Shown one piece after another: positions 44,741-55,240 of a stretch of 64,000 nucleotides of DNA (positions are counted from its first letter, which is position 1; each line of letters starts with the position of its first letter). A program made the position numbers and the translations under genes. Below the pieces are notes generated by a model. That model did no database searches, was not told the DNA's origin, and saw only the letters and a list, made by a program, of their open reading frames with translations. Source of the DNA: Symbiodinium natans (Eukaryota; Sar; Dinophyceae; Suessiales; Symbiodiniaceae); NCBI GenBank assembly GCA_905221605.1, contig CAJNDS010002204.1, forward strand, positions 466,501-530,500, in the 5' to 3' direction.

Positions 44741-46261
44741 ATGCAAGATGAGGACTCGGGTGTGGAGGTGGCAATCACGACAATCACGGGCCAGTCGTGT
44801 GTGGTGCGTTTGCAGGCGACAGCTACAGTCCAGGAGGCTAAGCATTCCATCGAAAGTGCACTGCCGGGATTTCCCGTCATTGAGCAACAGTTGCTACAAG
44901 GAACGGCCATCCTTCCAGATGATTCGCGACCATTCGTGGAGATAGCACAGCAGGGCCTGGAACTGCTTGTGCTCCGACAGCCGCGCATGAACCTCAAAAA
45001 GTTCATCTCTGAACATGGGTACACTGAGAGCGATGTCCCCGCATACCTTGATTATCTGCTTCGTGAAGCTAGCCGAAGAGAGGAGCCCAACGTGTGCCTT
45101 GAGATCATCTGTCATCCCAAGTTCAGTCGCTTCGAGCGCGAGGAGCATCGTAACAATGAAAAGGAGCGAGCAAGCATGCTGCTGAGTCTTCTCCACCAAC
45201 CCTTGTTTCCAGCATTCGAAAGTTTGGTACAGCATGAAGGCTTCGGACAGATACCAGGGATGCTGGACGAGGCTGCTGTTGCGCTGCATTCTGCCGCTTC
45301 TGCTGGCCTTGCCCAACACTGCCGATGTCTTCTCGAGAGTCCGCACTTCCAAGCCGCTGCAAGCAAGAAGCCTGGGACCTCCTCCACAGCCCTTCATCAC
45401 GCGGCAAACGCTGAAGTTCTTCGCGTTCTTCTAGATTCACCTACCCTGGCAACGGCTCTGAATGAGCAGGACCGTTTCGGGTGTACTGTTCTTCACTATG
45501 TGACAACCGAGGAGATGTGTCGCATGATATTAAGTCAGACTGTGCTTGCTTCTGAGTTTGTCAACAAAGTGGACTTCTCTGGCCAAACAGCCCTGCACTG
45601 TGCGAAAAACGCGGGAATCAGTGCAGCACTCCTGGAACACGGCGCGCTCTGCTCCTTGAGTGTGGCAGACAATTTGGGAAGAACACCCCTTCACACGCTC
45701 GCACGAAACGCCCCAGCTCTGGCCACGCTGCTGCGCTTCAGTGCTGCTGGAAGTGCTGGAAGTGGAGATGGTGCCGAAGATGGCGCTGAAGGTGCCGACT
45801 TCGACGTCAATGCCTTGGACAAGAGGGGCCGTACTGCCCTGCACTATGCCACGTCAGAGGAGGCCTGCGCACTGTTATTCCAAGCTGGCTTCGGGGCAAT
45901 AAATGCATTGGATGATGTTGGTATGTCTGCGCTTCACACTGCCAAGAACCTTGGAGTTGTCCGGGCAGTCGTGGAACACCCAAAGTTCTTGAAACTGAAC
46001 GCGATTTGCGATTTCGGTATAAGTCAGCATTCCGACTCTGCACTGTCTCGTGCCGCTAGCCTTGGTGATAGCCCCCTGGTGCTGGAGCTCCTCCGACACC
46101 CAGGCCACGACCTGCAATCCCTGCAAAAAGCAGCAGACTTTGCGCAGGGGTGCACGGAAACTGCATGCCAGGCACTACTAGCAGCACGAGACCTGCAACT
46201 CAAGCACGAGACAAAAGTGGAAGAGCAAATGGCCTCAAAAAGTCGATGCACTCTGCTATGA
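44741..46261 (+). CDS. Ubiquitin-like/ankyrin-repeat protein with C-terminal CaaX-like motif
   Basis: A single open exon of 506 codons starts at ATG 44741 (MQDEDSGVEVAITTI) and stops at TGA 46259-46261. Residues about 8-82 form a ubiquitin-like beta-grasp domain (VVRLQATATVQEAKHSIESA, then LLQGTAILPDD). A helical linker follows (KKFISEHGYTESDVPAYLDY). Residues from about 185 form at least seven ankyrin repeats: TALHHAANAEVLRVLLDSP, TVLHYVTTEEMCRMILSQ, TALHCAKNAGISAALLEHG, TPLHTLARNAPALATLLRF, TALHYATSEEACALLFQAG and SALHTAKNLGVVRAVVEHP, plus a last degenerate one. The C-terminus SKSRCTLL fits a geranylgeranylation-type CaaX box after a basic patch, suggesting membrane attachment. The codon-13 ATG is preferred to an upstream start because the ubiquitin-like domain begins just after it. 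It lacks introns, unlike its neighbours. The role is probably a protein-interaction scaffold. Confidence 0.9.
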   Translation: MQDEDSGVEVAITTITGQSCVVRLQATATVQEAKHSIESALPGFPVIEQQLLQGTAILPDDSRPFVEIAQQGLELLVLRQPRMNLKKFISEHGYTESDVPAYLDYLLREASRREEPNVCLEIICHPKFSRFEREEHRNNEKERASMLLSLLHQPLFPAFESLVQHEGFGQIPGMLDEAAVALHSAASAGLAQHCRCLLESPHFQAAASKKPGTSSTALHHAANAEVLRVLLDSPTLATALNEQDRFGCTVLHYVTTEEMCRMILSQTVLASEFVNKVDFSGQTALHCAKNAGISAALLEHGALCSLSVADNLGRTPLHTLARNAPALATLLRFSAAGSAGSGDGAEDGAEGADFDVNALDKRGRTALHYATSEEACALLFQAGFGAINALDDVGMSALHTAKNLGVVRAVVEHPKFLKLNAICDFGISQHSDSALSRAASLGDSPLVLELLRHPGHDLQSLQKAADFAQGCTETACQALLAARDLQLKHETKVEEQMASKSRCTLL

Positions 46262-46499
46262 AGGCAGCCAGATGGATGTATCTGGTGAGCCCGCTGAGCG
46301 CTTCGTTTGGTGAGCCGACCCGACAGTCGCAAGGGGCTCATCTACCTTAACTTTTCAGTTGAACTGTTGAACAATGTTTTTGACAAGCAATTTAGCCTTG
46401 TCTTTGGTTGTTGTCGTCATTGATCATTGGTGATTCCCCTTTCTGGAAGACTCATTCAGCGTCATTCAGGATTTGATTGGTTGGGGCCGTGCGGTACCC

Positions 46500-48252
46500 T
46501 CTAGCCCTGTCGGGCGAAGATTCATGTAAGGGTCCAGAAAGCTCAATCGTTTGTACAGTCGAGAGCTGCATGGGGCGAGTGAAAACACGTGCAGCAGAGT
46601 GGCTGCATAGAGACTCTGTGATGGTATGGCTGTGTGATGGGCTGAATGAATGCCCGGAGCCGTTGGCACTGGAAGCTGAGCTGGCAGATCGTCATTCGGG
46701 ATGACACCATTGCTGGGCTCGCCTGTCTAGCTTTGACATTCACCTTTCGGATTCTTGTAGTTGTAGTCAAAGCATGTCTCAAAGCTTTCAGAGCTCAATT
46801 CCAGGCACCGCCTGGCAACCCTCAGCGGGGTCCCTGAGAGCATACTGGAGGCGTTGCTCAGCCCTCATATGAAGCATGTGCGGTTGGGTGTAGAGCTAGT
46901 GATGCATGACGAGCTAAGGCGTCGCATCACTGACACCATGCAGCAGGAGGCTGGCTCCGACGAGGCCCCGAGACAGTGGAAGAGCATTTCCAGAGCTCTG
47001 AGCTCTTATGGCTTTATGATCCTTTGTGCTATTTTTGCTTTGTTCACATCATCACTGCTGCATCCTCTCCTGGGCCCTGAAGTTCCAGCAGTACCTCCGG
47101 GTCATCAACTTCAGTGAAGCCACAGCTCACGAAGGCATCAGCAAGACAACCCAAATTGTGCCGACAGTTTTTCGTCTTCAGTTTGGACTTGCCATTGCAC
47201 CGAGCTGTGGACTTGTGTTGCAGGATCGGGAGGCGGATGGAGCTACGATGGCCCAGGCTCCGAAGAGCGCTTGAGACTGGACAATTGACTTGCCGGCTGA
47301 GTTGTACTGTATCTTGAGTATCTTGAGCCGACGGTCCAGGCAAGGGCGGCTTTCGGCAGCCTCCTTTCCGATCGGAAGGGAAGGCGCCCAATGCTCTAAC
47401 CTGCTCAGAACTTTTGTTCCCTTGGCTTCGCGCAACATTGTGCCGTTTCAGTGGTGCCTGTTTCGGCAATGGGTCTCATGCTCAGTGTGGACAGCGTGCA
47501 GGCACCAGTTGGCCTCGATCTTCTAGGGGAGGAGACAGTCCTGTGCCAGTTGCAGCTTTGGTTTGTCTGAAATGTCTCGGATCTGTCACGTGTTGCCTTG
47601 GTGAGCTTGAAAGGACTTGGCCATGTTGCCACGCGGTGCTGCAGAGTCTGGCTCCTAAGGGTGAAGCGATCCTTGGCTTGTCTGGTGCGTGTGTGCGTGT
47701 GCGACACATGAAGGATGTCCTACTCCGTGTCCTGTGCGCTTCCAGCAATGGCCACAGCTGCTTACCTATGTTCGAAGGCTCTAAGAAAAGTGTGGCAGCA
47801 TACAGCAATCTCCTGTGCAAGGGTCAGCTGGTTCCGGCTTTGATTGGCAAGGCTGGTGAACTTGTGAGGCCCGCGTTGTCGCATGCATTCAGAATGTTTA
47901 CACAGCAGCTTCAATTTGTTCAGCTTGCCTGGTCGGTTTCTAGTCAGGAGCATCGAAGACAGGACGGGTGCCAAGATCGATATCTCCCGCGATCCCCTCC
48001 CTGGAAGAGATAACCTCAGGACTTCACACGGGAGTGGGTCGGCCGAGCATCGTGGCATTCCAAGTCCCCGAAATGTACAGGAAGATGGAGTGCATCGGAC
48101 CCCTGCTCAGCATCTACGCGGCGCATACACTGATGATGCAGCGGCTTCAGGCCAAGCGACAAACGGCATGGCTGGACGTGTCCATGTGTATCAAGCCTGT
48201 CATGCTTTCTTGGAGGAGGTGGAGCAGACGCCACCACCGGCTAGGAGCCTGA
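46500..48252 (+). CDS. KH-domain protein exons (part 2 or a second KH gene)
   Basis: A complete KH core forms across a GC-AG intron. An exon ending at 47868 reads GQLVPALIGKAGELV, and the exon from 47948 reads RSIEDRTGAKIDISRDPLPG. Intron 47869-47947 is 79 nt (GTGAG|GCCCGC ... GTCAG|G) and restores the frame through an Arg codon. GKAG is the GxxG loop. Upstream exon candidates are CMGRVKTRAAEWLHRDSVMV (46568-46630), LEALLSPHMKHVRLGVELVM (46845-46910), VINFSEATAHEG (47100-47136) and MLSVDSVQAPVGLDLLGEET (47478-47540). Downstream is IVAFQVPEMYRKMECIGPLL (48047-48110). The number of KH domains and the gene's ends are not solved. Confidence 0.55.
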
Positions 48253-48401
48253 CTGCAGAAGATGCCGTTGGTTCTGGCTGCTGACCGGGCTCCGTTCAGC
48301 CAGGAGACCTGACAGATCAGAGCCTCACCGAAGTTGGAGTGGGCATCGCCGCAGTGATGCTCGACATTACTGTGTGATGAATGACAAGAGCCTTTTGCTG
48401 T

Positions 48402-48680
48402 TCACCTTCTAGTTTGAGCCACATCGATCCGGCGCCGTGCGATGACACTTGCTGAGTAGGGTTGGCCAGCTTTCAATGCCTGAGGACGACAACGGCAGCA
48501 GTCGAACCGAGCGTCAGAAGGATGGTCCCGCTGCTTGTTGCGAGCCGCCACACCAGTCTTGACTTTCTGCAGCTGAGACCTTCCTTCTGATGCAAGGAGC
48601 TTGAGGCCATGGTTGCAGATTTGGAGAGGAAGTGCGCCAGCTGAAGAACCACAAAGCGTGCATGTTTTGTTGTGTTTCAA
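48402..48680 (-). CDS. Minus-strand candidate exon of unknown product
   Basis: The minus frame reads GLKLLASEGRSQLQKVKTGV and AARNKQRDHPSDARFDCCRC, then ASVIARRRIDVAQTRR, and reaches an AGAAG|GTGAAC donor at about 48410. The Cys-rich RFDCCRC suggests a small structural site. It converges on the KH gene. The family is not recognised. Confidence 0.4.
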   Translation of the reverse strand: MKHNKTCTLCGSSAGALPLQICNHGLKLLASEGRSQLQKVKTGVAARNKQRDHPSDARFDCCRCRPQALKAGQPYSASVIARRRIDVAQTRR

Positions 48681-48699
48681 AGTGCCTTACAGAGCCTCT

Positions 48700-49465
48700 T
48701 GCCAAGCACTCAGGCTGTCTGAGGCCCAAGGAATGCCGTGAAAAAAACCCGTTGGAGCAAGCGTGCTGCTGAGGAGTCAGGGGTTGGTTCCTTGTCGTTG
48801 ATTTCACATTCCTTTCTTTCTGCCCTTCCTTTCTCACCTCCGAGATGATTCCCCGAGGCAGCAGCTGGTCTGGCCGACTGCGCGGTGAAAGGATGTGCAG
48901 TTGTTGCCGAGTTGTTGCCTGCTGTTCCGATCTGCTCCATGCCGTGCCCGCTGTGCTAGTTGTTTACTACTACATGGTGCGACAGTGCAATCTGCCACAG
49001 AGTCGAGACATGTCAAAATTTGCGGGTTGTAAGTTTGCATACCCGGCTGCTCTCGAGCTCATGAAATCCCATTAAAGCTGAGAGACAAGTTCCATCAAGT
49101 TTTGGTCTCCTTGTCGAGTGTGACGCTGTTTGCGTGCACTCGGCAAGGCCAGCAAGGCCTAATGATTCCTAATGGCAGAGGCTTGTAGCGTCCACTAGTG
49201 GTCCACTCAAACCATATCACCATACCCAGACTTAGAAAGTCATAGCAACACAATAAAACACAGACAGTGTGTCTGTCAGAGTGTGCATTTCTTAGCTGTA
49301 GCCGCTGTTGTCGCCCTGGGCGGCATGGAGTCAGACGACCAGGCCCCCGACCTACGAAGAGATTAGATTAGGAAAGTGTCGGCTCATAAATGGTGGGGCG
49401 AGGGAACTGCAAAGATCACGTGGATGTAGAAAGAGCTGACAGCATAAGCAATTAGGAACCACGTC
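48700..49465. other. Spacer upstream of the SHIPPO gene
   Basis: No supported exon. It should contain the 5' flank and trans-splice acceptor of the next gene; AG dinucleotides such as AATTAGGAACC at 49451-49460 precede its ATG. Confidence 0.3.
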
Positions 49466-52400
49466 ATGGATCATCAGGCTCCACCAGGAGGGCCGGACGG
49501 GGCGGAGCAGCCGGAGCAGCCGCCGGAGCCACCGCAGCCACCGCAGGCGGAGCCACCGGGAGCAGAGCCACACGAGCCACCGGAACCCTCCGGTTCAGAT
49601 GGGAAGCCTTCGGCTCCAGAGCCTCCTGTGGACGCTCTCGCCACGGCGGAGCCCAACACGGAGCCCAACACGGAGCTCCCGGCGAGCCCTGAGACTGAGG
49701 GTCCCGCCCTGGAGGAGGGCACGCATCATAGCTGAATTTATGTATTAGCAAGTCTTGCAAGTGCGACTACACCGACTACGGAGCTGGGTATGATGAGGTT
49801 TGTTTCGATGACCTGACAGCCATGTGAATCATGTGAGCAGGGGTAGAAAGTGCACAAAGCCGGATTGCACACTCCCTTACATCTCCGCTTTCTATGCTAG
49901 CTCAGCACGCAGAAGCAACAGCAATCCCTCCACGTTTTGAGGCTCTTGGCCTCCAAGAGCCTTACAGGATGCCCCTAATTCAAGATTCCCCGCCTGCTTC
50001 CCAGGGCTTAAAGAGGGCCTCGAGTTTTAAGGCGCATGGTTTACACAAGGACCGCTACGTTTTAATGTGCATGGTTTACACAAGACCGCTACTTGCTTCA
50101 ATGTGAGAAGGAGACGAGAATGCAGCAATGCAGCATAACCCGCTTTTAAAACACTGAGGACGCTGCAGGGAGCCGAGGCCGCTCAGCCGGAGATGGAGGC
50201 GCAGCCCGTCGAGCCCGGCGGCGAGCCCGTCAGCGAGCCCGTCGGCGAGTTTGGGGCGCCTGGCAGCCTGGAGCCAGCAATGGCACCTCCAGCGCCGGGA
50301 GGAGCACCGGACGGTGAAGCCACAGCTGCAGCGGAAGCCCCAGCTCCAAAGACCGAGCCCGACATGAACGGCGAAGCAACCCACTCCACACCCGAGACTG
50401 GAACATCCGAAGCTGCCGCGAATCCATCGAATGGAGCTGATGACCCAGCCCAGGCAGCGGCCACCGATGCAGCAGCAGAAGCACAAGCAGCAGAAACACA
50501 AGAAGCAACAGCAGCGAAAGAAGCAACAGCAGAAGAAGTGCCGGTTGAAGCAGCGACGTCAGCTGATGCGGCGCCTGGCACAGTGGCTGAAGCAACGGCT
50601 GAAGTAGAAACATTCCCTTCTCAGACTCAGGCTCAAAGCGAAGAGCCACCTGCCACACCGAGTACGGAGCATGTTGCCAAGCCTGCCAAGGCTGAGCAAA
50701 AAGGTGAACAACCCAAGCCAGCTGCCCCCTCAAGAAGCACACCTTCCCAGAAACCCAGCTTGCAAAGATCTGGTAGTGCTCCCCCAGCTCGAGGCTACCA
50801 AGTTGCGCAGGCCTACAAGCACTCTATTGACCTGCCCCCTCGATGGAGCATCCGTCCTAAGACGAATTTTGGATCTCCGTTCAAATCCTCAAAGCAGGCG
50901 GATGAAGGCGGCATGGCGCCTGACATGAGCTCCAAGTACAACGAAATCAGACCTCGGGCACCAGCCTACAGCATGATTCCACGGAGCTCTGGCATCACCA
51001 AGACATCAGATCAGCCGGGGCCGGGTGAGTACGCACAGCCCAGCACGCTCTATGGCTCGCACCCGCAACTACCGGTACCTGGCCGGGTCTGCAAATCAAC
51101 GCAGCGCCGCACTGGACCTACGGATCAGTTGGGGGAGATGAAGAACAACCCGAGTCCACATGACTATGACATCGTGTGCTCAGGGCCAGACAAATCCCAC
51201 AAGTTTGGCCGTGTGGATCAGGCATCCGCGCCAAAGTTCACGATGCGCGCAAAGGTTGCTTTCGGATCCCAGTTCAAATCGTCAAAGCAGGCGGAAGAAG
51301 GTGGTATGGCAGGTGACATGAGCTCCAAGTACAACGAAATCAGACCTCGGGCACCAGCCTACAGCATGATTCCACGGAGCTCTGGCATCACCAAGACATC
51401 AGATCAGCCGGGGCCGGGCGAGTACGCACAGCCTAGCACGCTCTATGGCTCGCACCCGCAACTACCGGTACCTGGCCGGGTCTGCAAATCAACGCAGCGC
51501 CGCACTGGACCCACGGATCAGTTGGGGGAGATGAAGAACAACCCGAGTCCACATGACTATGACATCGTGTGCTCAGGGCCAGACAAATCCCACAAGTTTG
51601 GCCGTGTGGATCAGGCATCCGCGCCAAAGTTCACGATGCGCGCAAAGGTTGCTTTCGGATCCCAGTTCAAATCGTCAAAGCAGGCGGAAGAAGGTGGTAT
51701 GGCAGGTGACATGAGCTCCAAGTACAACGAAATCAGACCTCGGGCACCAGCCTATAGCATGATTCCACGGAGCTCTGGCATCACCAAGACATCAGATCAG
51801 CCGGGGCCGGGCGAGTACGCACAGCCTAGCACGCTCTATGGCTCGCACCCGCAACTACCGGTACCTGGCCGGGTCTGCAAATCAACGCAGCGCCGCACTG
51901 GACCCACGGATCAGTTGGGGGAGATGAAGAACAACCCGAGTCCACATGACTATGACATCGTGTGCTCAGGGCCAGACAAATCCCACAAGTTTGGCCGTGT
52001 GGATCAGGCATCCGCGCCAAAGTTCACGATGCGCGCAAAGGTTGCTTTCGGATCCCAGTTCAAATCGTCAAAGCAGGCGGAAGAAGGTGGTATGGCAGGT
52101 GACATGAGCTCCAAGTACAACGAAATCAGACCTCGGGCACCAGCCTACAGCATGATTCCACGGAGCTCTGGCATCACTAAGACATCAGATCAGCCGGGGC
52201 CCGGACAGTATTTGCTGCCGAGCACGTTGCTTCGTAGCATTAGTCATTTGGTTTTGGGCTTGGTGAGGGACATTATTGAAGAACTGCGACATCGTCCTAG
52301 CACTATATACTCGTAGCATGTAGTCTTTATCGTGACATGAGGCAAGGCTGCACCACACGCTTTTGTAAGGCTGTATGGGAGCCACCCGCAGTTGAAAGTG

Positions 52401-52502
52401 CCCGGCCGCGTGGCCAAGACTACATCAGCATCTCGGACCAAACGAAGCCGCTCCATAAACGTCACCGCGTATGCCAGCGTGTGCTTGCATCACTTTGTAT
52501 GA
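49466..52502 (+). CDS. Sperm-tail PG-rich (STPGR/SHIPPO) repeat protein
   Basis: Exon 1 from ATG 49466 encodes a Pro/Glu/Ala-rich disordered head (MDHQAPPGGPDGAEQPEQPP), ending near 49711-49718. Exon 2 from about 50169 (after GCTGCAG) continues the same composition. It then runs through tandem 131-residue units carrying PGPGEYAQPSTL and NPSPHDYDI, the PGPxxY-type motifs of the STPGR family. Many of these proteins bind axonemal or cortical microtubules. A phase-2 GT-AG intron 52226-52369 (AGCAC|GTTGCT ... TTTGTAAG|G) cuts the fourth unit. Exon 3 resumes at LYGSHPQLKVPGRVAKTT and ends at TGA 52500-52502. The donor of intron 1 is uncertain (a GA or GC donor in the GAGGAGGGC stretch). Reading through the last intron gives a false end at 52316. 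An axonemal role agrees with RSPH9 10 kb upstream, but that is inference. Confidence 0.88.
50034..50092. repeat. Short tandem duplication in intron
   Basis: GCATGGTTTACACAAGGACC with its continuation at 50034-50058 recurs at 50069-50092 with one base missing. Confidence 0.85.
50841..52225 (+). repeat. 393-bp coding tandem repeat, 3.5 units
   Basis: Units start at 50841, 51234, 51627 and 52020 (period exactly 393 bp, 131 codons). Units 2 and 3 are almost identical at the nucleotide level, with only isolated silent differences such as C/T in GCCTACAGC and GCCTATAGC. Unit 1 diverges in its first 25 codons, and unit 4 diverges after PGPG and is interrupted by an intron. Confidence 0.95.
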
Positions 52503-52654
52503 AGTCGCAGCATGGCATTTGTCTCTTACTTTCTCTTACTCCCAAGGACAGGTTTCCACCTCCCAAGGCCTGGAGCTTAGCTGCTCACAAACTTTTCCGC
52601 AACTGCATCTTGCGTGTCCCGATGCTGGCATGCTCGTACTGATAGAGTCGAGCA

Positions 52655-53121
52655 CTAGCACGCAAAGGTTTTGTGTGTGTGTGTAACCTTGCTGAGATGT
52701 CTTTCAACATCGCAAGAAAAACTTAAACCCACACCAAGGAGGACAACACACCTCTCTGAGTGCGGAGTGCTACTGAGTGGCAGTCCTGATAGTTGCATTC
52801 TGCCTGCAGTGTAAATCAGGCGCATCGGCAGATACTCAATACCCAGCACTGATTCTGCACAGCAGGCAGCAGCAGCTGACATCTTTGCACGTTATTGCAA
52901 GGCAGCCTTCGACTATTGCGGAGGGCCTTGTGGCAAGAAGCTAATGAAACCGGATGCGCTGAGCTTCTCAGGCAGTTCTGAGTTTTTCCAGATGCGTCCC
53001 AGTCAGCAAAGACGAGCCCAGAAAACTGGCCGTCTTCGTTGATAATGTTGAGATGGTGGAGAAAGCACGGGTCGGCTGTGGATCTGTAGCCTGGGGGCCA
53101 CTGGAAGACCGTAAAGAGCAC
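52655..53121 (-). CDS. Minus-strand candidate gene of unknown product
   Basis: The minus frame (about 53121-52990) reads LFTVFQWPPGYRSTADPCFL, HHLNIINEDGQFSGLVFADW and DASGKTQ, which is strongly protein-like. A second minus frame (52850-52700) reads GIEYLPMRLIYTAGRMQLSG and may be the next exon. It converges on the SHIPPO gene. The family is not recognised. Confidence 0.4.
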
Positions 53122-53871
53122 GCTGAAACTTCATGATCCCTGCCACTGCATGATTTAGCTCATTCAAGACAAGTCAGCAAAACAAGCATTTAACAATAAT
53201 CTGGCAGAATGCGCGCATGGTGCAGTTGCAGAACAGGGCTCGAGGCATCGCAAAGAAGTAGGTGCCTCAATCCCTTATGGCCTGAGACAAGGACTCGTCG
53301 CAGAGCACGTCGTCCTCGTGCTTGCAACTGCCGCGTTGAAAAGCCCTTCAAGTCTGCTTGCCAGGAACATAGATTCGGGGCCTCTCAGTCATGACTGGGC
53401 CGGAACCTTGCCGTGATTGTTGCAAATGCACACGGCAACGTGCCGTGCAGTCTTGCCTCGAGGTCAATCGGTGAGATGGCCAGTCGCTACCCTGGAAGAC
53501 CGTGCCGTCCACACCATCACGTCGCGTGGGGTTCCGTTGAATCCATGGGAGTTTCTCTTGGGGCCCAGGCAGGCTCCTGGAGATGCCCCGGGCTGCTGCC
53601 TCATTTCCAGAGGGGCATCAGATGCATACTTCGGAGATCATAGGAGAGCCCGTCTCATCCGGCCTAAGCTGCTTTCTTCCGGGCTCCTTAGTTCTAAGGC
53701 TGTGCTTTGCCAACGATGCGGTGTTCTTTCCATCCTGTCACTGTCTGCACTACTGCGACTGAGGGCACCAAGACGCCGGGATGGATGCACACGTCCTTCC
53801 AAGCAAAGGACGCATCGGTGCGCCATGCAGAAAGAAGTCTTGACACGTTTCTTTTCCTTGTCACTGTCGAG

Positions 53872-55240
53872 GTGCAGATGCCGCCTGTGATGCCCTTGCC
53901 ACCGCCGCCCTCGGCTGCTGCTGCCCAGCCGCTCGACTGCATCGCCTTGCCCAGCTTCGTTTACTGACGGCACGGACACATCCTAATATGAATGATTCAA
54001 AGTATGGCAGCGGCTCAAAACGTTAGGGGCTTGTAACGGGCGCTCACAGCGCGACAAATGGTTTGTAGCCAAAACTGGTTTTTGCGGCAAGCCTCTTGCG
54101 ACAAGGCTTGCGCGCCCAGAATGCCGCGCGACAAGGGCTTGCAGCAAAGCTGGCGCGACAAGGGTTGTAACAAGGTGGGGGCCGACACCCCGCTACAAAC
54201 CGGAGCTCTTTGCTTTTCCCAGCGGAGTGTCTGCTTTTGACTATGCGCCCCGTTTGCACGCCCCCCCGCCCCCCCAACTTATGAACTGATCTATGCTGCA
54301 GATGGTTGCGTTGCACTGAATGCAACGGCTGTGGTTTTCCCTCGAAGCCGTGTGCCCACACTGTAAGCTGCAAGCCTCGCACCAAGGTGGGCCCAGCATG
54401 CTTACACGGCCAGCACACAGGCATGGGCGGCATGGGCAGCAAACGGAAGTCATTGAAGTCCTCGCTGCCACCGGAAGCCACTGTCAGGCGGCAGCGGCCA
54501 AGGCTGCAGCAGCCAAGGCCGCCGAGGTGGCAGCAGCGCAAGCAGCAGCTGCCCAGGCACCGTCGGGCAGGCTTTGTATTTAGGTAGGTTCTAGTAGATG
54601 TTCCAAGGGTGGCAGGAACCCATGCCATTTCTCGAGAACTTGCCATGACTTCAACATCTACATCAGAAGCAGTTTACGATCCCGACCACCATAGTTATTC
54701 GCTGTTTCGGGTGTGTCCATCTATGCAGTGGTATCTTGGTATGGGTCTTGTCCGTCCAGGCTGCCGCCACTCAGGCGCAAGTAGCACAGGTCAGTGCGCA
54801 GCAGGTCACGCGCTGAGAACAAAGCAACTCGAAGCCAGGGAGGTTCTCAGTGTTGTGACTTCAGCGTAGCCCGGAAGTCGAGGCTGCAGCAGCGCAAGTG
54901 GCGCAGTCCTTGGGTCGGCCGCCTCGGCTCCTGAACCTTTTGAAGCTGTAAAACACCTCCTTGTGCTCTCTGTCTCAGCACTTGTGCACTGCCGGCTTCA
55001 GGCTACAATGTGGCTCCTGTCGGCGTTCCCACAGCGGCCGCCTATGGGGACCGTTCTGGCCAAGGGAATCCCGTACGGTGAGAGCGATGGAGCATCCGGC
55101 CCCCTTGGCAGGATCTTCCGTCTGCGGCACCACCGTATGGTCTTAGCTCTCCCAACCCCATGCCGGCCTCACTGGCATCAATGCATCCGTTTGGCCGCCT
55201 TGTTTCAGCGGGTTGCAGCATTGCCGTTAGGCTGGATGCA
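53872..55240 (+). CDS. Ala/Gln/Pro-rich protein with mini-exons
   Basis: An exon from 53872 (after TGTCGAG) reads VQMPPVMPLPPPPSAAAAQP. Exon 54488-54556 reads AAAAKAAAAKAAEVAAAQ. The 30-nt exon 54760-54789 reads AAATQAQVAQ. Exon 54883-54913 reads AAAAQVAQSL. The exon from 55002 reads YNVAPVGVPTAAAYG. The exon from about 55112 reads DLPSAAPPYGLSSPNPMPAS and LASMHPFG. Introns 54557-54759 (GC-AG), 54790-54882 (GT-AG) and 54914-55001 (GT-AG) join in frame, each ending AG|G. The product is a low-complexity, probably disordered protein such as an RNA-associated or transcription factor. The folded domain, if any, was not found. Confidence 0.58.

Noticed and set aside
50183..50742. Minus-strand ORFs of 132-170 codons opposite the SHIPPO head
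   Set aside because: They are Ser/Ala/Leu low-complexity mirrors of the Pro/Glu/Ala-rich coding strand. The same shadow recurs in each 393-bp unit.
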